Position numbers and translations under genes: made by a program. From Pseudomonadota bacterium (GTDB taxonomy: Bacteria > Pseudomonadota > Gammaproteobacteria > Burkholderiales > JABEVD01), in the NCBI GenBank assembly GCA_021835845.1, contig JAKBJU010000010.1:1-64000 (forward strand): a DNA stretch of 64,000 nt, written 5' to 3'. Below the pieces are notes generated by a model. It did no database searches, was not told the DNA's origin, and saw nothing but the letters and a program-made list of their open reading frames with translations. This document shows positions 1 through 7,032 of the stretch, in pieces (position 1 is the first letter of the stretch; each line of letters starts with the position of its first letter).

Positions 1-1123
1 CAACGTTGAACGACTTCCTGGTGTTGAGGCCAGAGTTGTATGCGTTCTCTCCGCCGTTCAGGTTGGTGTAGCCCACATCGGAAGCAGGAGCCTGAGCATA
101 AGATGCGATCAGGGTCAGCGGCATGCCGCCTGCATCGCCCATCATCTGCCCGTCGACTTCGGTCATCCTGGTTTTGTAGGTACCGTTTGTGAGGGGGGTG
201 GTCGCCGAAACATTCGGACCAGCACCCTGAGTAAACGCTCCACCTGTTGTCGAGCTGGTTCCGGAAGCAGCCTGGAAGCCGATTGCGGTGTCAAAGCCAG
301 CCACGTTGCCCGGCGTCCATGCCGCGCGCAGGTAGTTGGAGGTCGGGGAACCGCCGCTGGGGTCTCCAGAAGCCTGACCCGCACCAGCAGTTGAGCCGTT
401 GCCGTTGATCGAGTCGATCTGCCACTTGGTGAAGTTGACGAAGCCCTGGTCGGTGTAGTAGTACAATGCCGCACCGTTGGCGGGGATGGCACCACCACCT
501 GCGCCGTTCATGATGTACTCTTCAGCGCCGATCGCAGCCATGTCCTGCTGGTTAAAGAGATGCACAGGGGTTGCGCCGTCGGAGAGGGGTTCGAAGCCCT
601 GCTGGGGTCCGAGGCCGTCGGTGGTGAAGGGAACGATGCCCAGCTTGCCGGGGCCCACGTCGAAGCTGAAAGGCATCTTGACGGAAGCGAGCGCCGCACC
701 GCCGGAGAGGCCCACTTCACCCTCGAAGCCGACGTTCTCTGCAACACGGCCGCCCATGAACAGGCTGTACTGGGTCATCGAGAACTGGCCGTTATTGGAG
801 GTCTTGGTCAGCGCGGTTGCCGTATTAGGACCATTGGTCTTGGTATACTGGATGTTGGTGATGAACGCGAGGTTCAGCACGGCAGGAATGGAAAGTCCGG
901 GCGCGTCGGTGGTCTCGATCTTTTCTTCGGAACCGACCATGGTGAAGCCGGAAGCCTTGAAGGAACGGCCGAATGCGTTCAGCGTCGGGAAATGCTGGTA
1001 ATGGCAAGCCGAGCAGGGCATGCCGACCTGGCGTGCGAACGCGGGAATAGCATGAGCCTGCGGGGCCCAGGCCATTGCCGACATCAGCGCGGATGTCGCC
1101 AAAAGCGTTTTTTTGAATTGCAT
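1..1123 (-). CDS. Cyc2-like fused monohaem cytochrome-porin (3' part outside window)
   Basis: Reading the minus strand from ATG at 1123 gives about 374 residues without a stop; the gene leaves the window at base 1. Residues 1-25 form a signal peptide ending AHA. Directly after comes IPAFARQVGMPCSACH with the haem c motif C37-S-A-C40-H41, then FPTLNAFGRSFK. The rest is Gly/Ser/Thr-rich with alternating hydrophobic stretches, as in an outer-membrane beta-barrel. An N-terminal haem followed by a barrel is the layout of Cyc2 and related cytochrome-porins that pass electrons from extracellular Fe(II) across the outer membrane. A strong Shine-Dalgarno GAGGAG lies 7 nt before the ATG. The substrate cannot be told from sequence; a related uncharacterised cytochrome-porin is the alternative. 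The CDS call is secure and the Cyc2-like assignment is moderate. Confidence 0.65.
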   Translation of the reverse strand, partial: MQFKKTLLATSALMSAMAWAPQAHAIPAFARQVGMPCSACHYQHFPTLNAFGRSFKASGFTMVGSEEKIETTDAPGLSIPAVLNLAFITNIQYTKTNGPNTATALTKTSNNGQFSMTQYSLFMGGRVAENVGFEGEVGLSGGAALASVKMPFSFDVGPGKLGIVPFTTDGLGPQQGFEPLSDGATPVHLFNQQDMAAIGAEEYIMNGAGGGAIPANGAALYYYTDQGFVNFTKWQIDSINGNGSTAGAGQASGDPSGGSPTSNYLRAAWTPGNVAGFDTAIGFQAASGTSSTTGGAFTQGAGPNVSATTPLTNGTYKTRMTEVDGQMMGDAGGMPLTLIASYAQAPASDVGYTNLNGGENAYNSGLNTRKSFNV

Positions 1124-1141
1124 AATTAACTCCTCAGTTGG

Positions 1142-1159
1142 TTTTACATGGATGTAAAA
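1142..1159. promoter_or_regulatory. Perfect 8-bp inverted repeat in the cytochrome-porin leader
   Basis: TTTTACAT and ATGTAAAA flank a GG centre, 18 nt before the start codon and overlapping the upstream edge of the ribosome-binding region. It could be an operator or a short RNA hairpin that affects translation. No regulator is identified. Confidence 0.4.
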
Positions 1160-1200
1160 ACGTCCCCTCATTTCTTCTTTAAGTGAGGCCGTAGCCGAAG

Positions 1201-1228
1201 AATATATTTTCACTTCCAATCACGTCAA
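1201..1228 (-). promoter_or_regulatory. Candidate sigma-70 promoter of the cytochrome-porin gene
   Basis: On the minus strand TTGACG (1223-1228) and TATATT (1201-1206) are separated by 16 nt. Transcription would start near 1194 and give a leader of about 70 nt that includes the inverted repeat at 1142-1159. The call rests on motif match and position only. Confidence 0.45.
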
Positions 1229-1241
1229 ATAAAAAAGAGAC

Positions 1242-1427
1242 TTGTGTTGCGTAATTGCAACACAGCCTTTTGCTGGCGTGGGCACGCTGCCGGATGAAAC
1301 CACCATTCTTGTGGCTTGGTACCAAGATCAGTTGCGAACCATCAATGGTACCCACCCAGCTACAGCACCTCAGAAATTAATCAATCTAGTCCAACAATGT
1401 TCTGGAGTTGAACCATATTCAGTTTGA
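1242..1427 (+). pseudogene. Probable scrap of an IS5-type transposase
   Basis: A 61-codon open frame contains FAGVGTLPDETTIL near its start. This resembles the (P)DETTIL(x)F(R)HLLE stretch near the N-terminus of IS5-family transposases. The similarity stops at once: the following residues VAWYQDQLRTING do not continue the family pattern, and no other transposase part is seen nearby. It is read as a degraded insertion-sequence fragment at the outer edge of the mobile element. A chance match over about 14 residues is possible. Confidence 0.3.
1243..1264. repeat. Inverted repeat, 8-bp arms
   Basis: TGTGTTGC (1243-1250) and GCAACACA (1257-1264) are separated by GTAATT. On the minus strand the repeat is followed a few bases later by a run of T, so it could act as a terminator for leftward transcription or mark the edge of the inserted DNA. 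Apart from this repeat and the transposase scrap, I see no gene in 1124-1587. Confidence 0.35.
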
Positions 1428-1587
1428 CTTGGTGCTTCGCAATTCAGAATCGGAGTGGAACATCCCAGATTCTAGATGGAGGTGGGGTCTATAAGGGTAA
1501 AGTATGCCGACACCGTGAGTTAAAAGAGGGTTGTATGTTACCCCTTTATGAGCTATTCTGTGCTTTGATTACCCGATACGGTGCTAA

Positions 1588-1968
1588 ATGGAACAAGGTA
1601 AAACCCCTGCCCCCAAGCTTGCCAATCTGACGCCTGAGCAGTTGGCCCAGCTTGTCGAAATTGAGCGCTACGCCATTGATAATTTTCACGGCCAAATTGA
1701 TGAATTGGAAATGGCGCTCGGCATGTTGCGCTTGGGTCATCATGTTGGCTGGAAGCTCCTGGTGTTTGTTCACAATAAGCGCACCATCCGCAAATATGAG
1801 CAGATTCTGGGTATCAACATCCGCGATGTTTTCGACGAGGAAGGTCCGCTCACGCCTCGTTCCAAGGGTTACATGCTCGCCAAGAAGATCGGCAATTTCT
1901 GGAAGGCCGTCAGCGGCGATATCAAGATCGAAGGCCGACGAGATTTCGGGGCTGATGGAAATCGATAA
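1588..1968 (+). CDS. Conserved-looking helical protein of unknown function in the mobile element
   Basis: A 126-residue charged, mostly helical protein with no signal peptide or membrane segment. A central stretch, RKYEQILGINIRDVFDEEG, looks like a folded domain. I do not recognise the family. Its position just upstream of the replication initiator, on the same strand with a 43-nt gap, suggests an accessory function of the element such as control of copy number or of rep. No good Shine-Dalgarno sequence precedes the ATG at 1588, so the start is uncertain. The reading frame is uninterrupted and codon use looks real. Confidence 0.55.
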   Translation: MEQGKTPAPKLANLTPEQLAQLVEIERYAIDNFHGQIDELEMALGMLRLGHHVGWKLLVFVHNKRTIRKYEQILGINIRDVFDEEGPLTPRSKGYMLAKKIGNFWKAVSGDIKIEGRRDFGADGNR

Positions 1969-1974
1969 AGGGTA

Positions 1975-2003
1975 TTGACAATCCCTTTGCACCCCTCTAG
2001 CAT
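1975..2003 (+). promoter_or_regulatory. Candidate rep promoter
   Basis: TTGACA (1975-1980, perfect -35) is followed after 17 nt by TAGCAT (1998-2003, -10). The -10 hexamer is the loop of the perfect inverted repeat at 1991-2010. Transcription would start at about 2010, essentially at the rep ATG (2012), so the mRNA would be leaderless or nearly so unless rep starts further downstream. Confidence 0.5.
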
Positions 2004-2010
2004 GAGGGGT
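1991..2010. repeat. Perfect hairpin ahead of rep, around the -10 box
   Basis: ACCCCTC (1991-1997) and GAGGGGT (2004-2010) form a 7-bp stem with the 6-nt loop TAGCAT. It ends one base before the rep ATG. It may be an operator for rep control or part of a replication origin or nick site. Confidence 0.5.
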
Positions 2011-2011
2011 A

Positions 2012-3055
2012 ATGAATACCCACATTCGCAATTCGCCATTTTCACCTGGGCGCGGTCAAGTCGAGGCCGCCGAGGACGCGTTGTCGGCGGCGCTACCTGC
2101 GCTAGCGGGTGGCGCAGCTGACGATGCGGCCCGAAGCGGCGATACCCCCCGTCTGGTAACACGGGGGGAAAGTCCCCCGGATTTCGTAAATCCTCATGCT
2201 GCGCTAGTCGATTGGCTCAATTTTACCTTTCCCTTCAAACTCTACGTCGATAGCTTCATCGAACTCGATACCCAATTTCGACAAGCCTTCGGCTTTGCAA
2301 TGGGCAAGCCCCGAAAGACTGGATTCCTCAATTACGAGAAATCCTGGGAACTGGGAGAGAATTTGTCCAGCCTATTTGCGGCGGGTGGAGAATCGGTAGG
2401 CGGTACTTGCATGGTCAGCTTGTCTGCTTCGGGGTGCATGAGTGTTAAGGATTGGGCTGGCGTCTATGATTTGGTGACGCGCCTTCGCGGTCGGATTACT
2501 CGGATTGATCTGGCTTATGACGATTTTGCGGGCGTGATGAACATCCAAACCGCCCTGGGTTTCAGGGATTCCGGGGGCTATACGACTAACGGTCGTCCGC
2601 CACGATTCAGGTACGTCGATGATTTCGATGCAGGTACAGGCAAAACCCTGTATGTAGGCTCCAGGAAAAATGGAAAGCTTCTGCGTGTCTATGAGAAGGG
2701 AAAGGAACAAGGGCTTCCTCGCCATCCCTGGATACGCTGGGAGCTTGAACTCCACAATAAAGACCGAGTTATCGACCTCGAAACCATTATTCATCCTGGA
2801 ATTTATTTGGCGGGTTCCTATCCCTGCATGAGTTGGGTTTCTGAAACTCAGGATCGAGTAAAAACTACACATACGATTGCCCGGACGAATTTCGAGCATT
2901 TGCTGGAGTGTTGCAAGCAAAGTTACGGCAAGCTGATCTGGTTGATGCATGAAGGGCTTGGATATAGCCCTCAAGCCATCGTCGAAACATTATCCGTCAA
3001 AGGTATCCCGAGCCGATTGAACATTCCCGTACCTGGCGGAGACATATCGTCATGA
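2012..3055 (+). CDS. Rep_trans-type (RstA/NicK-like) replication initiation protein
   Basis: A 347-residue protein of the replication-initiation-factor family used by filamentous-phage-like and plasmid or ICE elements for rolling-circle replication. Recognisable blocks are DWLNFTFPF (about residue 68), GTCMVSLSASGCMSV (about 130), RITRIDLAYDDF (about 161), TLYVGSRKNGKLLRVYEKGKEQG (about 212-234) and WIRWELELHNKD. These match the layout in which a late Tyr nicks DNA and acidic residues bind metal. The first 60 residues are Ala/Gly/Arg-rich and unlike the family; their DNA holds the strong hairpin at 2145-2168. The true start may therefore be later, although no convincing in-frame ATG lies between. 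The stop overlaps the next gene's ATG (ATGA), which implies translational coupling. Confidence 0.75.
   Translation: MNTHIRNSPFSPGRGQVEAAEDALSAALPALAGGAADDAARSGDTPRLVTRGESPPDFVNPHAALVDWLNFTFPFKLYVDSFIELDTQFRQAFGFAMGKPRKTGFLNYEKSWELGENLSSLFAAGGESVGGTCMVSLSASGCMSVKDWAGVYDLVTRLRGRITRIDLAYDDFAGVMNIQTALGFRDSGGYTTNGRPPRFRYVDDFDAGTGKTLYVGSRKNGKLLRVYEKGKEQGLPRHPWIRWELELHNKDRVIDLETIIHPGIYLAGSYPCMSWVSETQDRVKTTHTIARTNFEHLLECCKQSYGKLIWLMHEGLGYSPQAIVETLSVKGIPSRLNIPVPGGDISS
2145..2178. repeat. Two mutually exclusive GC hairpins in the 5' part of rep
   Basis: CCCCCCGT (2145-2152) pairs perfectly with ACGGGGGG (2161-2168) around an 8-nt loop. The same G-run can instead pair with CCCCC (2174-2178) around AAAGT. 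The structure lies in the poorly conserved N-terminal coding region of rep. Origins inside or just before rep genes are usual for rolling-circle replicons, so this is a candidate double-strand origin or a translational switch. Confidence 0.45.
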
Positions 3056-3381
3056 AGTCCCTCACCCTTCATGAAGCAGCCGATTTCCTGAAAATGCACC
3101 CGGAGGAAGTGCGCCGTCGTGCCAAGTTGGGAATTGTCCCTGGGGCCAAGGTGGGTAAATGCTGGGTGTTCCTCGATATCGACCTTGCCGACTATGTGCG
3201 CTCGTTATATGCTCAATGTCGGCAAGCGTTGCGAGTGACCTCGGGAAAGGAGGAATCATGTCACTCATTAAACGCGGTAAAACGTGGTGGATTGACTTCA
3301 CCACACCAAGCGGCGAGCGCGCTAGATGTTCTGCTCGAACAGAAGACAGGGCCCAGGCGCAAGAACTCCACGATCAGTTAA
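3052..3381 (+). CDS. Small HTH DNA-binding protein (excisionase/AlpA-like)
   Basis: Residues 1-50 (LTLHEAADFLKMHPEEVRRRAKLGIVPGAKVGKCWVFLDIDLADYVRS) form a MerR/excisionase-type winged HTH: helix-turn-helix, then a wing around the KVGKCWVF strand. Such proteins direct the integrase toward excision or control transcription of the element. The frame continues to 109 codons and overlaps the start of the integrase gene by 124 nt; only the first half looks conserved. The ATG overlaps the rep stop codon, so rep, this gene and int are probably one transcript. Confidence 0.7.
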   Translation: MKSLTLHEAADFLKMHPEEVRRRAKLGIVPGAKVGKCWVFLDIDLADYVRSLYAQCRQALRVTSGKEESCHSLNAVKRGGLTSPHQAASALDVLLEQKTGPRRKNSTIS

Positions 3382-4271
3382 AGGCGGAGTCCTGGCGAGT
3401 TGCCAAACTGGGCGAGAAACCTAAGCGTACCTGGGATGAAGCGGCTTATCGCTGGTTGATGGAAACCGGACATAAGAAATCGCACCAGCAGGATGTATCC
3501 CAGATCGCCTGGATTCAGCAGTTCTTCCGGGGCATCTACTTGGATGATCTTACCAGGGAAGCCATTTTCAAGGTGGGCGATTTGAAGTACCGGGATACCA
3601 GCGCAGCCACGGCTAACCGTATCCTGGCGCTGATACGCTCCATCCTGAGAAGGGCTGCTCTGGACTGGGAGTGGATCGACAAGGCTCCGATGATCAAGCT
3701 GTACCGGGAACCCAAGCGGCGGGTGCGATACCTCACCCCTGAACAGGCGAAAACCTTGCTGGAAGAGTTGCCGGAACATTTGGCCGATCTGGTGCGTTTT
3801 TCCCTGGCGACTGGATTGAGGCAAGCAAACGTCATTCGTTTGGAATGGTCGCAGGTGGACATGCAAAGAAGGGTAGCATGGATTCACGGAGATCAAGCGA
3901 AGGCGGGAAAACCGATTCACGTCACGCTGAATGCCACGGCCATCGATGTGTTGACCAAGCAGGTCGGCAAGCACACTACACGGGTCTTTACCTTCAAGGG
4001 CAATCCGATCATCCAGGTCAATACCAAGGCATGGCACAAGGCGTTAAAACGCGCTGGGATCGATAATTTCCGCTGGCATGACCTTCGGCATACCTGGGCG
4101 AGTTGGTTGACGCAACAGGGCGTGCCGTTGAACGTGATTCAGGAAATGGGCGCTTGGGAGTCTGCGGAGATGGTGAGGCGGTATGCTCACCTGGCGCCGG
4201 AGCAATTCAGGCAGCATGCCCAGGTGGTGGACGATCTGCTCAATGGCACAAATACGGCACAACGGAAATGA
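3258..4271 (+). CDS. Tyrosine recombinase / integrase
   Basis: A 337-residue site-specific recombinase. The N-terminal part MSLIKRGKTWWIDFTTPSGERARCS is the Arm-binding-like beta domain, followed by a SAM-like core-binding domain (about 60-150). The catalytic domain shows Arg in ATGLRQANVIRLEW, the HxxR box in WHDLRHTWASW and the nucleophile Tyr in MVRRYAHLAPEQ. The start at 3258 is chosen because a near-perfect Shine-Dalgarno (AAAGGAGGA, 3246-3254) precedes it; the open frame reaches back to 3159 without one. The gene points toward, and ends 37 bp from, the 3' end of a tRNA-Thr gene, the usual position of an integrase in a tRNA-targeting element. Confidence 0.9.
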   Translation: MSLIKRGKTWWIDFTTPSGERARCSARTEDRAQAQELHDQLKAESWRVAKLGEKPKRTWDEAAYRWLMETGHKKSHQQDVSQIAWIQQFFRGIYLDDLTREAIFKVGDLKYRDTSAATANRILALIRSILRRAALDWEWIDKAPMIKLYREPKRRVRYLTPEQAKTLLEELPEHLADLVRFSLATGLRQANVIRLEWSQVDMQRRVAWIHGDQAKAGKPIHVTLNATAIDVLTKQVGKHTTRVFTFKGNPIIQVNTKAWHKALKRAGIDNFRWHDLRHTWASWLTQQGVPLNVIQEMGAWESAEMVRRYAHLAPEQFRQHAQVVDDLLNGTNTAQRK

Positions 4272-4272
4272 C

Positions 4273-4300
4273 AAAGGGCTAGCAGTTACGCTAACCCTTT
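4273..4300. terminator. Hairpin between integrase and tRNA-Thr
   Basis: AAAGGGCTAGC (4273-4283) and GCTAACCCTTT (4290-4300) form an 11-bp stem with one mismatch and a 6-nt loop directly after the integrase stop. T-runs are short, so it is a weak bidirectional terminator at best; a role at the att end is also possible. Confidence 0.5.
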
Positions 4301-4307
4301 GATGTGC

Positions 4308-4383
<76 letters not shown>

Positions 4384-4425
4384 AATCGAATCCCGTATTA
4401 TAAAGCGTTCGGAGTGGGGCGGCAA

Positions 4426-4842
4426 TCAGGCCGTGGCCGGTCTGGTTCGGATGACGATGTCGATTCCGTCCAGCATCGTGCCGTGCGGCAGGGCGGGAAG
4501 GCTGTGGATCGGCAGTTCGGAAAAGTCGATGTCGCTCAGTTTGCCGGTGGCGATGTCGTAAAAATGATGGTGCTGGTCTGTCCTGGGATCGTACAGGAGC
4601 TTGCTCGGGTCGATGATGACTTCGCGAATCAACCCCTTTTTCACGAAAAGATTGAGCGTGTTGTACACGGTTGCCTTGGATGCTACAGGCTTCCTGCGGT
4701 TGACGGCAAGCATGACCTGGTCGGCCGAAAGATGCTCCATGCAGGAAAAGAGAACAGAAGCAATCTTGAGGCGCTGCGAGGTTGGAGTAACCCCGTGCCT
4801 CCTCAGTCGTGCTGCGATGGCTTCCAAATCCATTCTTCCCAT
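4426..4842 (-). CDS. Fur-family transcriptional regulator
   Basis: A 138-residue Fur superfamily protein. The winged HTH spans about residues 10-85 (GVTPTSQRLKIASVLF ... SKATVYNTLNLFVKKGLI). The dimerisation half keeps the metal-site segment DPRTDQHHHFYDIATGKLSDID but has none of the CxxC pairs that hold structural zinc in Fur, PerR and Zur. That makes it more like Irr or other Cys-free Fur paralogues, which sense iron status through haem or peroxide. No Shine-Dalgarno is evident before 4842, and a second ATG lies at 4833. A long palindrome just upstream (4871-4900) is a candidate autoregulatory operator. Confidence 0.85.
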   Translation of the reverse strand: MGRMDLEAIAARLRRHGVTPTSQRLKIASVLFSCMEHLSADQVMLAVNRRKPVASKATVYNTLNLFVKKGLIREVIIDPSKLLYDPRTDQHHHFYDIATGKLSDIDFSELPIHSLPALPHGTMLDGIDIVIRTRPATA

Positions 4843-4870
4843 GGGGTGATTCTATCACTCGAATCGGTCT

Positions 4871-4900
4871 CCGAATCCTAACATTTTTGTTAGAATTCGG
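4871..4900. promoter_or_regulatory. 30-bp palindrome between the Fur-family gene and thiO
   Basis: Arms CCGAATCCTAACA (4871-4883) and TGTTAGAATTCGG (4888-4900) match at 12 of 13 positions around TTTT; the inner CTAACA/TGTTAG part is perfect. It lies about 30-60 bp upstream of the Fur-family start and overlaps the thiO stop codon. It could be a Fur-type operator or a terminator for thiO. Confidence 0.45.
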
Positions 4901-5906
4901 AATTGGACGGTTCGCCGAATACGATTTGAGCAAGCCTCTTCGCAGAGGCGGGGGCCATCGTCACGCCGTAACGGAAATGCCCGCTGTTGAGGTAGAGGTT
5001 GTCGATGTCCGGGTGCCGTGCGATCGTCGGAATGTTGCCGGGAGAGCCCGGGCGCAGCCCCGCCCATTGCCCGACCGAATTTTTGGCGGCGAGTCCGGGC
5101 AAAACTTCGGCGGCTTTTTCATGCAGCATGCGCGCTGCGGTGACGGATTTGTCGAATCCGACATGCTCGAGCGTGCTGCCGGCGAGGATATGCCCGTCGC
5201 GCCTGGGGACCAGATAAAGATCGTCCTTCAATAGAATTGTGTCCAGCATGTTTTCCGCCTCGAAAAGCAGCATCTGACCCTTGACCGGGAAAATGTCCGG
5301 GCCGGACAGGTCGGGTTCGAGCAGAATTTTGCTCCATGCCCCTGCGCAGACGACGAAATTTTGTGCCGCCCAGACGTTTCCGTCCGAAGTGCCGAGGCCT
5401 ACGATGCGCCTACCCTGCCTTACCAGGGAGCGCACTTCGCAGTTTTCGACGATGCGCACCCCCCGGTTTTCCAGACTGGCGCGGAGCGCGCGAATCAGGC
5501 GGGGATTCCTGACCTGCGCGACATTGGGAAAGAGCCATTCTCCGCCGGGGCCTCTCTCGAACCGGACGTCGTGAGCGGCGCACCAGTTCGCCGCATTTTC
5601 CATGGAGCGGCAGCCCTCCAGCACCTTCATGCCGCATCGAATATATTCCGGGTCGATCCCGCTGCTGGAAAGCAGTTCCTGAGTCCAGCCCGGATAAAGC
5701 GCCGCTCCGCGCATGGCGAGCGCCGTGACTTCCTCGGGATAGTCCCAGGGAAGCAGCGGGAAAAGAATCCCCCCGCCTGCCCATGAAGCCTCCATCCCCG
5801 CCCTGCCGCGATCGAGGACAGTCACGCTCGCCCCTTTCTCGGCAAATTCGTAGGCGCTGGACAGTCCGACGATTCCCGCTCCGATGATGATGATGTCTGC
5901 TGGCAA
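4890..5906 (-). CDS. thiO: Glycine oxidase ThiO-like FAD-dependent oxidoreductase
   Basis: A 338-residue DAO-family flavoprotein. The N-terminus PADIIIIGAGIVGLSSAYEFAEKGASVTVLDRG is the Rossmann FAD motif. Further features are EASWAGGGILFPLLPW, KGQMLLFEAE, VPRRDGHILAGSTLEHVGFD and the C-terminal FAD contact LYLNSGHFRYGVTMAPASA. All are typical of ThiO, which oxidises glycine to iminoglycine for the thiazole of thiamine. There is no ATG at the 5' end. TTG at 5906 follows CGGGGAAGC and gives a normal N-terminus; TTG at 5924 is the alternative. No other thi gene is in the window. Confidence 0.85.
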   Translation of the reverse strand: MPADIIIIGAGIVGLSSAYEFAEKGASVTVLDRGRAGMEASWAGGGILFPLLPWDYPEEVTALAMRGAALYPGWTQELLSSSGIDPEYIRCGMKVLEGCRSMENAANWCAAHDVRFERGPGGEWLFPNVAQVRNPRLIRALRASLENRGVRIVENCEVRSLVRQGRRIVGLGTSDGNVWAAQNFVVCAGAWSKILLEPDLSGPDIFPVKGQMLLFEAENMLDTILLKDDLYLVPRRDGHILAGSTLEHVGFDKSVTAARMLHEKAAEVLPGLAAKNSVGQWAGLRPGSPGNIPTIARHPDIDNLYLNSGHFRYGVTMAPASAKRLAQIVFGEPSNSEF

Positions 5907-6030
5907 AATGCTTCCCCGATTCAAGGCTGTCGCTCATTCTAGCAAATTGGCCGCTCATCGGATTCCTGTTGCGATGGCGGGAACATTTCGATTAAAGTAG
6001 GGGCGTGAAAATGGCGACGGTAAAATTGAG

Positions 6031-6462
6031 ATGAGAAATAACGGGTTCACGCTGATCGAACTTATGGTGGTGGTGGCCATTATCGGCATCGTTACCGCGA
6101 TCGCTCTGCCGATATACAGTTCCTATCTCGTGAGGGGAAAGCTCGCCGAGGCTTCGACCGACCTGGCCAATTTTCGCGTGCAGATGGAGCAATATTACCA
6201 GGACAACAGGAGCTATGCGGCAGCCGGCGGCGGTTGCGGGGTGGCGAATCCGACCGGGAAATATTTCACCTACACCTGTGCCATAGGGACGACGACCGAC
6301 AGCTATACCGCCACTGCCACGAGCAATGCGAATACCGGGCTGGGCAATTCCGGCGACTACACCTATACCGTCGATTCGAGCAACAACCAGAGTACCACCA
6401 AATTCGCGGGTTCCGCCGTCACCTACAGCTGCTGGATCACCAAGTCCGGAGACTCGTGTTGA
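6031..6462 (+). CDS. pilE: Type IV minor pilin, PilE-like
   Basis: A 143-residue prepilin with leader MRNNG cut before FTLIELMVVVAIIGIVTAIALP (Glu at +5), the class III signal recognised by PilD. The globular part is short, Ser/Thr/Asn-rich and ends with a Cys pair (SCWITKSGDSC) that probably forms the C-terminal disulfide loop. It heads an operon of minor pilins (fimT/gspH-like, pilV, pilW, pilX), so it is more likely the minor pilin that primes assembly than the major subunit. The name is by position and similarity. Confidence 0.8.
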   Translation: MRNNGFTLIELMVVVAIIGIVTAIALPIYSSYLVRGKLAEASTDLANFRVQMEQYYQDNRSYAAAGGGCGVANPTGKYFTYTCAIGTTTDSYTATATSNANTGLGNSGDYTYTVDSSNNQSTTKFAGSAVTYSCWITKSGDSC

Positions 6463-7022
6463 GGCAATGCGGTGCTTCCCTGGTCGAACTCATGATAGGG
6501 CTCGCAATTTTCGGGATCGTGCTGGGCATCGCCATTCCCAGCCTCATTTCCTGGATGGAGAATGCGCAGATAAGGGCTGCGGCCGAATCGATTCTCAATG
6601 GTGTGCAGATTGCGCGGGGGGAGGCGGTCAGGCGCAATGCCATGGCGAAATTCAGCATGAGCAATACGGATGGAACGCCCGACTGGTCCGTTGCAGCATA
6701 TGATTCGGCCAACGGCCTGTACGACCTTCCGGTGCAGAGCTACAGCGGCGCGCAGGACAAGAATGCACGGGCCGGGACGAGCAGCGCCGCGACGCAGGAT
6801 TATACGGCTGCGCTCGCCGCAGGCGCGGGGATTCCGGCTTCGGTGACATTCAATGCGCTGGGGCGCGTGGTCAATGTGGGTACCGACATCACGAGGATCG
6901 ACGTCACGAATTCTGCGGCAAGCGGTGCGAGAAGGCTCGTCATCATTATTTCCCCCTACGGCCTGGTGCGCCTGTGCGATCCGCTCCTGTCGCTGGCATC
7001 GAACCCGCAGGGCTGCGCTTGA
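6459..7022 (+). CDS. fimT: Minor pilin, FimT/GspH family
   Basis: A 187-residue prepilin: MRQCG then ASLVELMIGLAIFGIVLGIAIPSLISW, with Glu at +5. The length and a variable globular domain ending LVIIISPYGLVRLCDPLLS...GCA fit the GspH/FimT family of pilus-tip pseudopilins. The start is TTG at 6459, which overlaps the pilE stop as TTGA and has GGAG 7 nt upstream; GTG at 6456 is possible. Together with PilV, PilW and PilX it should form the tip complex that starts pilus assembly. Confidence 0.8.
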   Translation: MRQCGASLVELMIGLAIFGIVLGIAIPSLISWMENAQIRAAAESILNGVQIARGEAVRRNAMAKFSMSNTDGTPDWSVAAYDSANGLYDLPVQSYSGAQDKNARAGTSSAATQDYTAALAAGAGIPASVTFNALGRVVNVGTDITRIDVTNSAASGARRLVIIISPYGLVRLCDPLLSLASNPQGCA

Positions 7023-7032
7023 GGAGTATGGA

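Noticed and set aside
1430..1461. Possible remnant of a tRNA 3' end (TGGTGC ... AGAATCGG) as the missing att copy
   Set aside because: Only TGGTGCT is identical to the tRNA-Thr end; the T-arm sequence GTTCGATT is absent and spacing does not fit. Seven bases can match by chance.
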